From Phymorhynchus buccinoides (Eukaryota > Mollusca > Gastropoda > Neogastropoda > Raphitomidae), in NCBI GenBank assembly GCA_017654935.2, contig CM065704.1, positions 16,499,068 through 16,563,067 on the forward strand: a DNA stretch of 64,000 bases. Direction: 5' to 3'. This document shows, piece by piece, positions 35,811 through 46,005 of the stretch. Under the pieces are notes generated by a model. It did not search any database. It was not told where the DNA came from and was given only the letters and a program-made list of their open reading frames with translations. The position numbers and the translations under genes were made by a program. Each line of letters opens with the position of its first letter. The stretch's first letter is position 1.

Positions 35811-36163
35811 CCATATTTTACGGACTATAATGCGATATTCCCTGCGCCTTATGATGTGACTGATAATATAGTAAGAAAGTATAATAACAAAATCTGAATT
35901 TTGTGTAAAATGTGCGGGGTACGCCTTATATCAGACCTGTTTACTCTACTCTTTTCGAGTAGTATTCTACTCAATTTGGACCTCTACTACTCTTCAAAAT
36001 TGAAAAGAAAGCTCTAACTACTCATTTTCAGTGAACATTGTTTGATGGTTTAATGAATAAAGCTACACATTTTGAGCCAAAACTACTCATTTCAGCTAAC
36101 CAGACTACTCAAGACTTGTGTAGGGGGTAAACAGGTCTGTTATATATAGTCTGTAAAATACGG
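35811..36163. mobile_element. TTTTACGGACTATAA MITE, copy b, interrupted
   Basis: Starts CCATATTTTACGGACTATAA and ends TAGTCTGTAAAATACGG. Interrupted near its right end by a CAGACCTG element (35932-36139). Confidence 0.75.
35932..36139. mobile_element. CAGACCTGTTTAC MITE nested in another MITE, 6-bp duplication TTATAT
   Basis: The ends CAGACCTGTTTAC and GTAAACAGGTCTG are inverted. TTATAT lies at 35926-35931 and 36140-36145. Interior motif CTACTCATTTTCAG-like repeats. 208 bp. Confidence 0.85.
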
Positions 36164-36244
36164 CATGCAAAATCCCTTCCCCTAATAGTGATCAGTTCTT
36201 AAATTGTTGACTTAAAATCAAATGCTTGAAGCAAATCTTAAAGA

Positions 36245-37151
36245 CCCACAGAGCCGGCTGGATTAAGTCCCTAGTTTTTTTCTGGGTCGATGTGGTCCGC
36301 ATTTAGACTTACCTCGTATACGATCGAGGCTGCTCTTTAAAGTGATGCCTCGTTTTCGTGACTGTCCTCGTATACGATCGAGGCTGCTCTTTAAAGTGAT
36401 GCCTCGTTTTCGTGACTGTCCTCGTATACGATCGAGGCTGCTCTTTAAAGTGATGCCTCGTTTTCGTGACTGTCCTCGTATACGATCGAGGCTGCTCTTT
36501 AAAGTGATGCCTCGTTTTCGTGACTGTCCTCGTATACGATCGAGGCTGCTCTTTAAAGTGATGCCTCGTTTTCGTGACTGTCCTCGTATACGATCGAGGC
36601 TGCTCTTTAAAGTGATGCCTCGTTTCGTGACTGTCCTCGTATACGATCGAGGCTGCTCTTTAAAGTGATGCCTCGTTTTCGTGACTGTCCTCGTATACGA
36701 TCGAGGCTGCTCTTTAAAGTGATGCCTCGTTTTCGTGACTGTCCTCGTATACGATCGAGGCTGCTCTTTAAAGTGATGCCTCGTTTTCGTGACTGTCCTC
36801 GTATACGATCGAGGCTGCTCTTTAAAGTGATGCCTCGTTTTCGTGACTGTCCTCGTATACGATCGAGGCTGCTCTTTAAAGTGATGCCTCGTTTTCGTGA
36901 CTGTCCTCGTATACGATCGAGGCTGCTCTTTAAAGTGATGCCTCGTTTTCGTGACTGTCCTCGTATACGATCGAGGCTGCTCTTTAAAGTGATGCCTCGT
37001 TTTCGTGACTGTCCTCGTATACGATCGAGGCTGCTCTTTAAAGTGATGCTTCGTTTTCAATGTGTTCAACACTTGGTCAAAATAAGATTTTTTACGAGCT
37101 ATAAGAGGGAAAACACGTGAAATACGTGATTTTGACAGCCGGCTCTGTAGG
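36245..37151. mobile_element. MITE with CCYACAGAGCCGGCTG ends and a 54-bp internal array
   Basis: Left end CCCACAGAGCCGGCTG, right end CAGCCGGCTCTGTAGG. The interior (about 36309-37050) holds about 13-14 copies of a 54-bp unit (GATGCCTCGTTTTCGTGACT + GTCCTCGTATACGATCGAGG + CTGCTCTTTAAAGT). One copy is 53 bp (near 36621). 54 bp is 18 codons, so long open frames appear on both strands (269 codons on minus) without being genes. A diverged inverted relative without the array lies at about 52290-52480. Confidence 0.85.
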
Positions 37152-38109
37152 TATTTAAGCTAATGCATGAATTAATATATTATTCCAAGCATAGTCATGT
37201 GATTATGACTAAAAACAAACTGAAAAGCAAACTCCTTGTATCACCGTAGGCCATGTATTAGACAGCTTATGTTTGGCAAGTTTCTAGCAATATCAGGAGA
37301 GGGGAGGGAGGAGGAGTGTTTTTCTAAGAAAAGAGAAAGCTTTTTGTTTTCTTTCTATTTTGCAAATTAAGTAACCCCTTTTTAAAATTAATTATCGCTT
37401 AGCAGAGCTTCAAAATGTCCATGCATATCCATGTCATAGCTTTCAGACTGACCAGAACACCCCACCCCACCCTGGTGGGTCTTTTCTATGAATAGTACCC
37501 CCACCTTCTGGAAGTCCTGAGCTTGTAACTTCCTCTAATCTGTCACTCTCTTTGACTCTGCCTTTTCCCTTTGCTTGCTGTCATCTTTCTGGTCCATTCT
37601 CCTGCCTTTTTTTCAAGAAACGCTTTCAAAAAGATTTCCTCCAGCCGAAGGCGTTCTTACTTAGTAGGCACATGACGCATCTGCATTCATAATTGACTGT
37701 CCAAGCGATCGAAGAAGAAGAAGAAGACTGACCAAGCAAATTGATGAAGTTTATGTTAGGTGGGAAAAAAAAAAATGATGTTTATGTTAAGTGGGAACAA
37801 ATTAATAACACATGAGCCTTAAGTGGCTGAGTCATAAAGCAGTGTTTCTTTTTCGAATCAGTGAACATCTGTACTGTATAAAACCAAACGATTATTAACT
37901 TGATTGCGGATATTTTACGCAAGAAATGGAAGCAGGTTTTCAGGGTTACGTTCGGGCTATTCTCTAGGGGCAAGCTTTGTTAAATTTGAACCAGGATTTT
38001 TCATCCTTTTCACTAAAGGGAACTGAAGGTAAGTTTTGGAAGCTTTTTTATTTTTTTAAAATTAAGTATTAGGTACTTATAAGTTATTTATTGTGGGTTT
38101 TGTGGAAAT

Positions 38110-38355
38110 TTAACCCTTTCACCGCCAGCTATTTTTCAGTCAAACAATTCCATTAAACTTAGCCGGGTAGAGAAAAACAGTTTATCTGCAATATTAGGAA
38201 TTCTTCTGTGACATGTATAGCACTAGGCCTATCCTTACCTCCCAAGCTTAAGAGATAGGGTCTTTGGATAACAGGCCCTGATTTGATGCCTTTTTGTGAC
38301 ATGGGTGGTAAACCATTGTGGTGCATAAATGCGACATTGGCGGCGAAAGGGTTAA
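38110..38355. mobile_element. piggyBac-like MITE in intron 2
   Basis: TTAA-flanked, left CCCTTTCACCGCCAGC, right TTGGCGGCGAAAGGG; complete. Confidence 0.85.
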
Positions 38356-39052
38356 ATTGAACTTTGAAGATGTTTGATCTTATTTCTATGCATGTTTGTT
38401 TACTGATTTATTTGTATACTTTGTACTTTGGAAAGTTCTCTTTTAAATAAACTGTTGAATTGAAAACCGCAAGTTGTTTACAAAGTCTGAGAGAATAATT
38501 ATGATGTTTTCATTCCAGCAACTCCTATTTTGCAACAAGTGAACAACAAACTTTTGGCACAGGCTCATGTTAGTTAAAAACTGCTCATCAACAACATTAG
38601 ATATTCAGCGAGGAAGACCTTGCTACAACTAGTACTTAAGTACTTCAAAATATTTGATTTTTGACACTTGTAACCCCGATTAAAATGACGACTCTACTCC
38701 CTGTAACCACCAAATTAATGTTGGTAAACTGGGACAGAAATGGGGTACTTTGTTTTAAAACATATTAAAAATTAACTACCTGATGGATTGACTTCAAATG
38801 CTCAGGGTTTGTGTATAAATGAAGAATGTTTAACTTGCAATGTTTTTTTTTGTTATGTGATATTTTTGATTTTTTGATATTGCAATTTTAACTCCAAAAT
38901 ACATAACGAAGTGGGTGTACGGGGGCGGTTTTAGACGGCTTGGTAGGAGAAAATAATGGATGTCATGGGCGGAATCAGGCTATAAGGGGCTTAAAAAGTT
39001 AAATAATAATCTAGACAAAAGCTAGCATTTTGACTTATGATTGAACCAATGT
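38356..39052. other. Intronic sequence, nothing recognised
   Basis: AT-rich intron between a MITE and the MITE abutting exon 3. Confidence 0.4.
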
Positions 39053-39216
39053 ACCATATTTTACGGACTACAAGGCGCACCTGATTATAAGGCACATCCC
39101 CCAAATTATACACAAAAGTTAGATTTTGTTCTTATATTTTCGTACTAAGTTTTTAGTCATATTATAAGGTCTTGGTTTGGGAAAAAAAGTATCGCCCTAT
39201 AGTCCGTAAAATACAG
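39053..39216. mobile_element. TTTTACGGACTACAAGGCG MITE abutting exon 3 acceptor, copy c
   Basis: Ends ACCATATTTTACGGACTACA and TATAGTCCGTAAAATACAGT. Its right end is only 17 nt from the exon 3 acceptor (exon starts at 39234), so the branch point must lie in or at the edge of the element. Confidence 0.8.
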
Positions 39217-39233
39217 TTGTTTTGTTTTTTCAG

Positions 39234-39468
39234 TCGCAATTTACAATTGGACTAAGCTGGGCCAACAACAAACAGAGAACCGATCGAAGCGGAGCAACGC
39301 ACAGCGTGCAAAGCAATACAGGGATCGTGTGAAAAGTGAGAACGCAGATAAATATCAAGAACTACGTCGACGCGAACAGGCTCGCTGCAAGCGCTACCGT
39401 GAGCAGATGACAGAGCAGCAAAAAGCGCACCAGAGGGAAAAGGCGAGGATGAGACAGCAGAGAAGGAG
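39234..39468 (+). CDS. Gene 2, exon 3: basic helical region of the AT-hook module
   Basis: Acceptor TTTGTTTTTTCAG, donor AGGAG|GTAAGT. Entry is phase 1 (fits exon 2), exit is phase 2, which among the exons seen here fits only the acceptor at 40700. The 78 residues are very rich in Arg, Lys, Gln and Glu: SNAQRAKQYRDRVKSENADK continues into YQELRRREQARCKRYREQ. Such R/K-rich charged helices are common in uncharacterised invertebrate proteins and probably bind nucleic acid or form a coiled coil. 88 nt of this exon (39243-39330) have a nearly exact inverted copy at 40367-40454 in the next intron. Confidence 0.85.
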
Positions 39469-39529
39469 GTAAGTTTAACTTTTGTTTTCTTTAATTTGGA
39501 AACCAAGTTTAAGTTTTGTCTCTTTTTGT

Positions 39530-39905
39530 AGAGGGAGACACCTGCGCCTTATAATATGACTCAGTGATCGCACTATGAATTTTGAAAACCAGTCCCATCA
39601 GCGATAATGACCCCCAACAACCGGTGTCAAAACCAGTCCCAGGGAAACAAAAAACAGTGGAAACCATAATATCAAAGCCTCTGTTAAAACAATTTATCAG
39701 TCCTAGCAAAAATGTATCAGTCCCTGGGACTGACAGGTCAAATATTTGTCAGTATTTTGTTTTTGCAAGCAGTATTTTACTGATAATTACCAGTGAACAC
39801 GATCACTGATATGACTAATAATAAGAAAGAAGATATTATAACAAAATCTGATTTTTGGGGTCAAATTTGGGGGGTGCGCCTTGTCAAAGACCTTATGCAA
39901 CGTGC
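39530..39905. repeat. Decayed MITE-like remnant in intron 3
   Basis: Contains GCGCCTTATAATATGA near the left and TTTGGGGGGTGCGCCTTGTC near the right, echoing the TATAAGGCGC family, with an unrelated interior. Weak. Confidence 0.3.
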
Positions 39906-40170
39906 ACAGCGCTCTCGTGAAATTTACCCTGGCTTTGGCCTGGTGCGATCACTGCCAGCTTGCTTGATTCAGATTTAATGGTTTTGATATGATCTGCTTG
40001 CACAGACGCTCACTAATATGTACATTTTACATTGTGTTTATAAATTAAAGCAATACATGACTTCTTTTTTTTCTTCAGCAGCAGCAACACGTCTCTAAGC
40101 ATTTATAAAATTTGATCTTACCATGATTTCAGAAGATTGTTTATTTTTAATAAATGACATATTTGTCCTG

Positions 40171-40496
40171 TTAACCCTTTCGCCGCCAGGCATTTTTCAG
40201 CCCCAAAATACCATTAAACTTAACTGGGTAGAGAAAATAAAATATCTGCAATATTGCGAATTCCTCTGTGACATATATAACATTAGGCCTATCCTTACCT
40301 CCCAAAATTAAGAAAATAGGGTATTTGAATAACAGGTCCTGATTTTATGCCTTTTAGTGACATGTGACACGATCCCTGTATTGCTTTGCACGCTGTGCGT
40401 TGCTCCGCTTCGATCAGTTCTCTGCTTGTTGTTGGCCCAGCTTAGTCCAATTGTCATTGTGGTGCTAAAATGCGACATTGGCTGTGAAAGGGTTAA
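40171..40496. mobile_element. piggyBac-like MITE carrying an inverted piece of exon 3
   Basis: TTAACCCTTTCGCCGCCAGG at the left, GGCTGTGAAAGGGTTAA at the right. Compared with the copy at 38110-38355, the stretch GGGTGGTAAAC is replaced by about 90 bp: the reverse complement of exon 3 bases 39243-39330, at 40367-40454. Confidence 0.85.
40367..40454 (-). repeat. Inverted 88-bp copy of exon 3
   Basis: The reverse complement matches exon 3 (39243-39330) at 86 of 88 positions by my alignment (differences A to G and C to T at unit positions 30 and 39). It starts ACACGATCCCTGTATTGCTT on the plus strand and ends GTCCAATTGT. No flanking intron sequence is copied. Confidence 0.93.
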
Positions 40497-40699
40497 ACAT
40501 AAATATCATGTATGTGCCTCCAGTTAGAATTGAAATTTGAAATACTGATACACACTAAACAAAATGTGTTCATTTAGACACGAAAAAGAGTTGCTACAAT
40601 TTCATATTTCTTTTTCTTGCTGAACAAAAAATATGCATTCATTTCTAAGCAAAAAGGAATCACACTGACCTATGCCAGCTTGTTCATTTTTGTTTTCAG

Positions 40700-40868
40700 A
40701 CATCGCGAGAAAGTTGCAGCGCAGAGCCAGCCTAATACTACTACCAGTACCATTAACAACGGACAAGGAGCAAGGAAAAGGGGCCGTCCAAAATCGACCA
40801 AACCACCATCGATACCATTGCCGACGATAGAGATGGATATCACCGAGCACAAACCCCTTCTCTGCTAG
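40700..40868 (+). CDS. Gene 2, exon 4: AT-hook tail (terminal exon)
   Basis: Acceptor TTTTTGTTTTCAG ends at 40699. The first base completes a codon begun by AG of exon 3 (Arg), and the frame runs HREKVAAQ... to TAG at 40866-40868. The tail contains ARKRGRPKSTKPP, a textbook AT-hook core (RGRP flanked by basic residues), which binds the minor groove of AT-rich DNA. With exons 1-3 the predicted protein is 459 residues (1380 nt including stop). The 3' UTR enters a MITE five bases after the stop. Confidence 0.85.
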
Positions 40869-40873
40869 GATTA

Positions 40874-41333
40874 CTGCAATTTTCGGACTATAAGGCATGG
40901 GTTATTTTATAGCATGGATGCTCCTGCTTTCAGAATATCCTGAAATACAGGGGTGGGGGGTTATTGCCTAGGGCAGGCGTTGCCGGATTATAAGAATTTG
41001 AGAAGCAACCGATTTCCTCACAGACGTTTTGTTGGTTTCTCTCGTGTAGAATATAAAAGAAATGAATACAGATGAATAATTATTTACATGCCTTTACCAG
41101 AAACTTTGTATTTCTAGGATTGTTTAAGTCAAGTTGTTAACTGGGCGGCCCCTGGACCCCTGCCTTGCAGGAGTTTTGAAATTTCACAGGAGCACCCATG
41201 TTATAGGCGCACCCCCAAGTTTTACACAAATTTCATATGTTGTTATATTTTCTTATTATATTATTAGTCATATTAAAAGGCGCAGGGGTCTCAGTTTTGG
41301 GGAAAAGTATCGCCTTATAGTCCGAAAAATATG
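40874..41333. mobile_element. TTTTCGGACTATAAGGC MITE, copy d, in the 3' UTR region
   Basis: ACTGCAATTTTCGGACTATA + AGGC at the left and GCCTTATAGTCCGAAAAATA at the right. Starts just after the exon 4 stop codon. Confidence 0.75.
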
Positions 41334-42124
41334 GTACCCTTTAGGACATGTCAGCTTGAAGTTTTATAAGTGTTCAATTTTTTTTTAGTGATTCTGTGCA
41401 TGGTTCACAAGGTTTTCATTTTTTTTTTACATGGACACACAAGAAAGAAGAGGAACGAGACAAACGATCAAAATATCCCCCCGCCCCGCAAAGACGAGGT
41501 GGGCTAATACTAAGTTAAGGTAATAGGGTTTTGTTGAAAAGAATAAAGGACAGAGTTTGACGGAGAAAGAGATGTGCAAAACAACTGCTGAAGAAGAAAT
41601 CCAGCAATAAAAACAAAAAGCGGACTACAGTGACAAGTTTAAGAAAAACATGAAAACCATTCAGAGTACTGAAAATCGCCTCTTTACGCTTAAGTAATTG
41701 ATGAACATGCAGGAAAATAGTGAACATCTCGTATGAAAGTTTTGATTGAACATGATGTGTTTTTTGTTTTTGTGTGTGTTGTTTTTATGTTTTTATTTTG
41801 GTGGTGGTGGCGATGCTTGTAATCATGTATGAAATTGTTTTGGCTTTTAAAAAAGCAAAAAAAAATTCTGAAATTTACATTAAAATTTTGCAGGCAATCA
41901 AGTTGATAGCAACTATTGCATAGAAAATGTTTTGAAATTTGAATGCAGGAATTTCCTCGCAATAACTTTATAGGTGCTCTCCCCTTCCATGTAAAAAAAA
42001 TTGCTGTGACACTGTTCTTGGTCAAAAACCATGTTAGGGCAATAATGACACCCTCCTTCCCCCCTGCAATATGTTGTGACACACTGTTCATGCTTTGCTG
42101 ATGTGTACTATCAGTACATTTATC

Positions 42125-42975
42125 ATGGGTGAAAGTAGTCCAGGCATGCTCCTGAAATCAGGATTGAAAAACCTGAAAGATAGAGTTCAGGATTGGCCAT
42201 CTTGTCACCCGGAACCATGGTCTTATGAAATCAAACATTTCTGCCAAAATTGATGGCAGATTAAAACAAGGTGATAGATATGCAATTCTAACACTATCCC
42301 CACCCATCCTCAGGCATCAGAACGGCCCGCGGATTTCCGCGGTTTTGGAAGCCACTGGCCGCGGTTTTGGCACTGCCGGCCGCGGTTTGTACTTCATGAG
42401 GCAGCGTGATCTTATTATCAAATGGTATTCTTAAACGGTTTGTTTTCATACTGCGCCTTCGGAAACGAAAAATCGCGGCCATGTTTGTTTTTTCTTCCGA
42501 GTTTAGAGCTCTCTAGACTCTTACTTTCACTGTTTCAGGGTTTGTTTTGATGACAGTGATTGTGATTTGGGTTTTAAATGAGTCGATTAGGATATGATCG
42601 CGGGAGACTACGATGATGTGAGAACGTTGAACTTTTCCGCGAGAAATCGGGTAGCGAATGATAGCAATGATGCCGACTACAGACTAGAGTTTTGTGGGGT
42701 CCGACTCGATGTCGACTCCGAGTCACGCGAGTGTTGTTCGTCCGCGGATTGGACTGGAGTATCCTGATGCCTGCATCCTGTATACACAGACACACATTGG
42801 ATATTGTTTTTATTTGTCGTCACCACTTGAGGATCGGGAAGATTCATAGAACATTGAAACTTGTCATTTCAGGATTGAGAGAGTGTTTTTTTTATTTTTT
42901 ATTGATCACTTTTTTGGTGTTACAAATAGTACACAAATACATTGAGTGGAGAGAATGTTTTATTTTCACCCATGC
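42125..42975 (+). repeat. Unit 1 upstream element (ATGGGTGAAAGTAG...CTACTTTCACCCAT type)
   Basis: The left part (42125-42305) closely matches 49936-50117, and 42770-42880 matches 50120-50218. About 465 bp of extra sequence (about 42306-42770, with CCGCGGTTTTGG-type repeats) splits this copy. The outer ends ATGGGTGAAAGTAG and TTTTCACCCATGC are inverted, so the core could be a MITE that travels with the zinc-ribbon exon duplications. Confidence 0.6.
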
Positions 42976-43064
42976 ATTTTGCAATTACCACAATTGTGAT
43001 GGGTTTTATTTGAAAAGAAGTGACATTTTGTTAGTGAAAAGTCTGAAGCTCGGTTTTAAATGTA

Positions 43065-43255
43065 CTTGGCAAGATACACTGTTGGCTTACACCTGCGCAG
43101 CTTTGTCCGGGGAGCAAGTCTGCATGTGCAACTTGCCAGAGTTCAGGAGGTCGAATCACTGACCAAGCAGACCAAGCAGGCTGCAACTAGGTCATCAGTT
43201 TTGATTATTGATGCAAATTTATTTGGGGACAATATTCTTTTTGCATGCTGATTTG
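43065..43255 (+). repeat. Duplicated intronic segment upstream of zinc-ribbon exon A
   Basis: Matches about 48895-49060, upstream of exon B: AACTTGCC.GAGTTCAGGAGG, then TCAGTTTTGATTA and TTTGCATGCTGA/TGCATGCCGATTTG. This supports a duplication of exon plus upstream intron. Confidence 0.65.
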
Positions 43256-43439
43256 CATGTTTAAATTTTTATTTTTTTTCTCTTTGTTCATGCCTTATAT
43301 GTTTTTCTCCCTCATGTGTCAATGGATGTGTTTAGTATGTACATGTGAAAATGGAGGGAGGGATGATTTTAAATTGTGTTTTTTGAATACTTAATGTTCT
43401 GTAAAATGTTTCTTCCTCTTCATTTTTTGTGTGTCTCAA

Positions 43440-43505
43440 AATATTTGTAAAGCGTTCTGAAGATGACATTCTTCATCGAAGAGCGCTATATAAGCTGTAT
43501 TAGTT
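43440..43505 (+). mobile_element. LINE/SINE 3' tail remnant
   Basis: AGCGTTCTGAAGATGACATT...GAGCGCTATATAAGCTGTAT followed by an ATT-rich repeat, typical of CR1/L2-type 3' ends. Confidence 0.4.
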
Positions 43506-43578
43506 ATTATATTATTATTTGTAAGGCTTTTTATTCCCTTGATATTTTTCGTGTCAATTGTCCCTATAGACCTTTTAA

Positions 43579-43984
43579 TTAAACCCTTTCACCGCCAATG
43601 TCGCATTTATGCACCACAATGGTTTAACAACTACGTCATTAAATGGTATGAAATCAGGACTGTTATCCGAAGACCCAATTTTCTTAATACTGTGAGGTAA
43701 GGACAGGCATAATGTTATAAATACCACAGAGGTATTCCCAATTTTAAATACTTGTAGCGGTGCCATAGCTGATGAGGTTGAACCGAGGCGTGGTTACCGC
43801 TACACCTATCTGTATTAATTTTTTTTAAATCGGGACTTTACTGGTTTCGTACTGCCTCCGGGCATTGCCTCCAGTATTGTTCCCAACACCATTTTCGTCC
43901 CAATTTTGCAGATTTTTTTTTTGTCTACCCAGTTAAGATTAAAGGTATTTTTTTGGCTGAAAAATGGCTGGCGGTGAAAGGGTT
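43579..43984. mobile_element. piggyBac-like MITE with an insertion, right TTAA decayed
   Basis: Starts TTAAACCCTTTCACCGCCAA and ends TGGCTGGCGGTGAAAGGGTT + GA. An insert (about 43750-43910) contains TCTGTATTAATTTTTTTTAA + ATCGGGACTTTACTGG, similar to 4600-4650. Confidence 0.7.
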
Positions 43985-44154
43985 GATTACAGGCAGGAGA
44001 TTTTTTAGCGCTTAGGCTGATTTAAGGCTGTTTTATGGTCCCTGTGGTCATTTTTTAGAAGAAAAGAAAAGACCGAGTATAGAAAAAAAAATTTTATGAG
44101 TGAATAGAAATGATCTCAATACATCAATTCTACTTCTAATGCTGTTTTCTAAGC

Positions 44155-44380
44155 TTAACCCTATCGCCACCATCCATTTTCAGCACAGAAAAATACCATT
44201 AAACTTAACTGGGTAGAGAAAAAAATTACCTGCAATATTGAGAATTCCTCTGCGACATGTATAACATTAGGCCTCCCAAGATTAAGAAAATAAAGTCTTC
44301 GGATAATAGATCCTGATTGAAAGCCATGGGTGGTAAACCATTGTGGTGCCTAAATGCGACATTGGCGGTGAAAGGGTTAA
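44155..44380. mobile_element. piggyBac-like MITE just upstream of exon A
   Basis: TTAACCCTATCGCCACCATC at the left, TTGGCGGTGAAAGGGTTAA at the right. It ends 111 nt before the exon A start. Confidence 0.8.
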
Positions 44381-44491
44381 ATTACAACCAAAAAAAGCTT
44401 GAGTTTTAGAGGGCTTCAGTCTTTTAATATAAAAAAACAAACCTTTTCAGCCCAAATCATGATTTCTCAATCTCCCCCTTCTGCATTCCAG

Positions 44492-44838
44492 CCCAGGCGT
44501 GGCTCACCTGGGAAGCGTCACGCGATGAACACCACCATCCCCAGACGACCTGTGACCGCTCTGACATCGCTCAGCAGCTCCGTTGCGGTGAAACCTCCGG
44601 AAAACTCGAGTCTGTGCCCGAGCCTTCGATAATCAAGGTCGCCACAAATCAGCACAAATTGGAAAAGATCAAAGGAAGAAAAAGAGCGTGTCGCCAGTGT
44701 GTTAAAGACGGTCGTTACACGGTCAAAGGGCGTTACATTGAAACGTCCTACATGTGTTCCTTCTGTCAAGTGCCGCTCTGCCATCGCAAAAATGACTGTT
44801 TCCGCGACTATCACAAAGACGATGTGGAACAGCAGTAA
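44492..44838 (+). CDS. Gene 2, terminal exon A: piggyBac-type zinc ribbon
   Basis: Acceptor TTCTGCATTCCAG, phase 1 (G+CC gives Ala). It reads AQAWLTWEASRDE..., then HKLEKIKGRKRACRQC, then TSYMCSFCQVPLCHRKNDCF + RDYH, and stops at 44836-44838. The Cys/His pattern C-x2-C-x18-C-x2-C-x4-C-x5-C-x4-H, with the PLC...CFRDYH ending, is that of the C-terminal zinc ribbon of piggyBac/IS4-like transposases, which binds element ends. The catalytic DDE domain is absent, so this is a DNA-binding module only. Joined to exons 1 and 2 it gives 440 residues. It cannot follow exon 3, because phases 2 and 1 do not match. Exon B is a paralogue with the same ligand spacing. Confidence 0.88.
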
Positions 44839-44936
44839 TGTGGGGGGGAGTGGGATGCACACCTGTATGATGTGAGGACATTAGTGAATCAATGACATTT
44901 AGTGGTCACAAGTGCTGTGACTTGTTTTACAGCTTT

Positions 44937-46005
44937 CAAAACTGTGTGTGTACTTGTACTCTGGAGGGAAAAAAGAAGTAAAAACTGTGTATGTACTTTA
45001 CTCTGGAGGGAAAAGAAGTAAAAACTGTGTATGTACTTTACTCTGGAGGGAAAAAAGAAGTAAAAACTGTGTATGTACTTTACTCTGGAGGGAAAAAAGA
45101 AGTAAAAACTGTGTATGTACTTTACTCTGGAGGGAAAAAAGAAGTAAAAACTGTGTATGTACTTTACTCTGGAGGGAAAAAAGAAGTAAAAACTGTGTGT
45201 GTACTTTACTCTGGAGGGAAAAAAGAAGTAAAAACTGTGTATGTACTTGTACTCTGGAGGGAAAAGAAGTAAAAACTGTGTGTGTACTTTACTCTGGAGG
45301 GAAAAAAGAAGTAAAAACTGTGTATGTACTTTACTCTGGAGGGAAAAAAGAAGTAAAAACTGTGTGTGTACTTGTACTCTGGAGGGAAAAAAGAAGTAAA
45401 AACTGTGTGTGTACTTGTACTCTGGAGGGAAAAAAGAAGTAAAAACTGTGTATGTACTTTACTCTGGAGGGAAAAAAGAAGTAAAAACTGTGTATGTACT
45501 TTACTCTGGAGGGGGAAAAGAAGTAAAAACTGTGTATGTACTTTACTCTGGAGGGAAAAAAGAAGTAAAAACTGTGTGTACTTGTACTCTGGAGGGAAAA
45601 GAAGTAAAAACTGTGTGTGTACTTTACTCTGGAGGGGAAAAAGAAGTAAAAACTGTGTGTGTACTTTACTCTGGAGGGAAAAAAGAAGTAAAAACTGTGT
45701 ATGTACTTTACTCTGGAGGGGAAAAAAGAAGTAAAAACTGTGTGTGTACTTTACTCTGGAGGGAAAAAAGAAGTAAAAACTGTGTATGTACTTGTACTCT
45801 GGAGGGAAAAAAAGAAGTAAAAACTGTGTATGTACTTTACTCTGGAGGGAAAAAAGAAGTAAAAACTGTGTATGTACTTTACTCTGGAGGGAAAAAAGAA
45901 GTAAAAACTGTGTATGTACTTTACTCTGGAGGGAAAAAAGAAGTAAAAACTGTGTATGTACTTTACTCTGGAGGGAAAAAAGAAGTAAAAACTGTGTGCA
46001 GTTGT
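44937..46005. repeat. 42-bp minisatellite downstream of exon A
   Basis: About 25 copies of AAAACTGTGTATGTACTTTA + CTCTGGAGGGAAAAAAGAAG + TA, starting about 100 bp after the exon A stop, so possibly within its 3' UTR. Variants are ATG/GTG, CTTGTACTC for CTTTACTC, and 5-7 A. 42 bp is 14 codons, which gives long repetitive open frames on both strands (up to 284 codons) that I do not call genes. Confidence 0.95.

Noticed and set aside
36263..37120. 269-codon minus-strand and 151-codon plus-strand frames
   Set aside because: Translation of a 54-bp minisatellite inside a MITE; both strands open equally.
42692..43162. 156-codon plus-strand frame
   Set aside because: No domain; crosses a dispersed element and a duplicated intron block.
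39234..44838. Exon 3 spliced onto zinc-ribbon exon A
   Set aside because: The exon 3 donor is phase 2 and the exon A acceptor phase 1; the join breaks frame.
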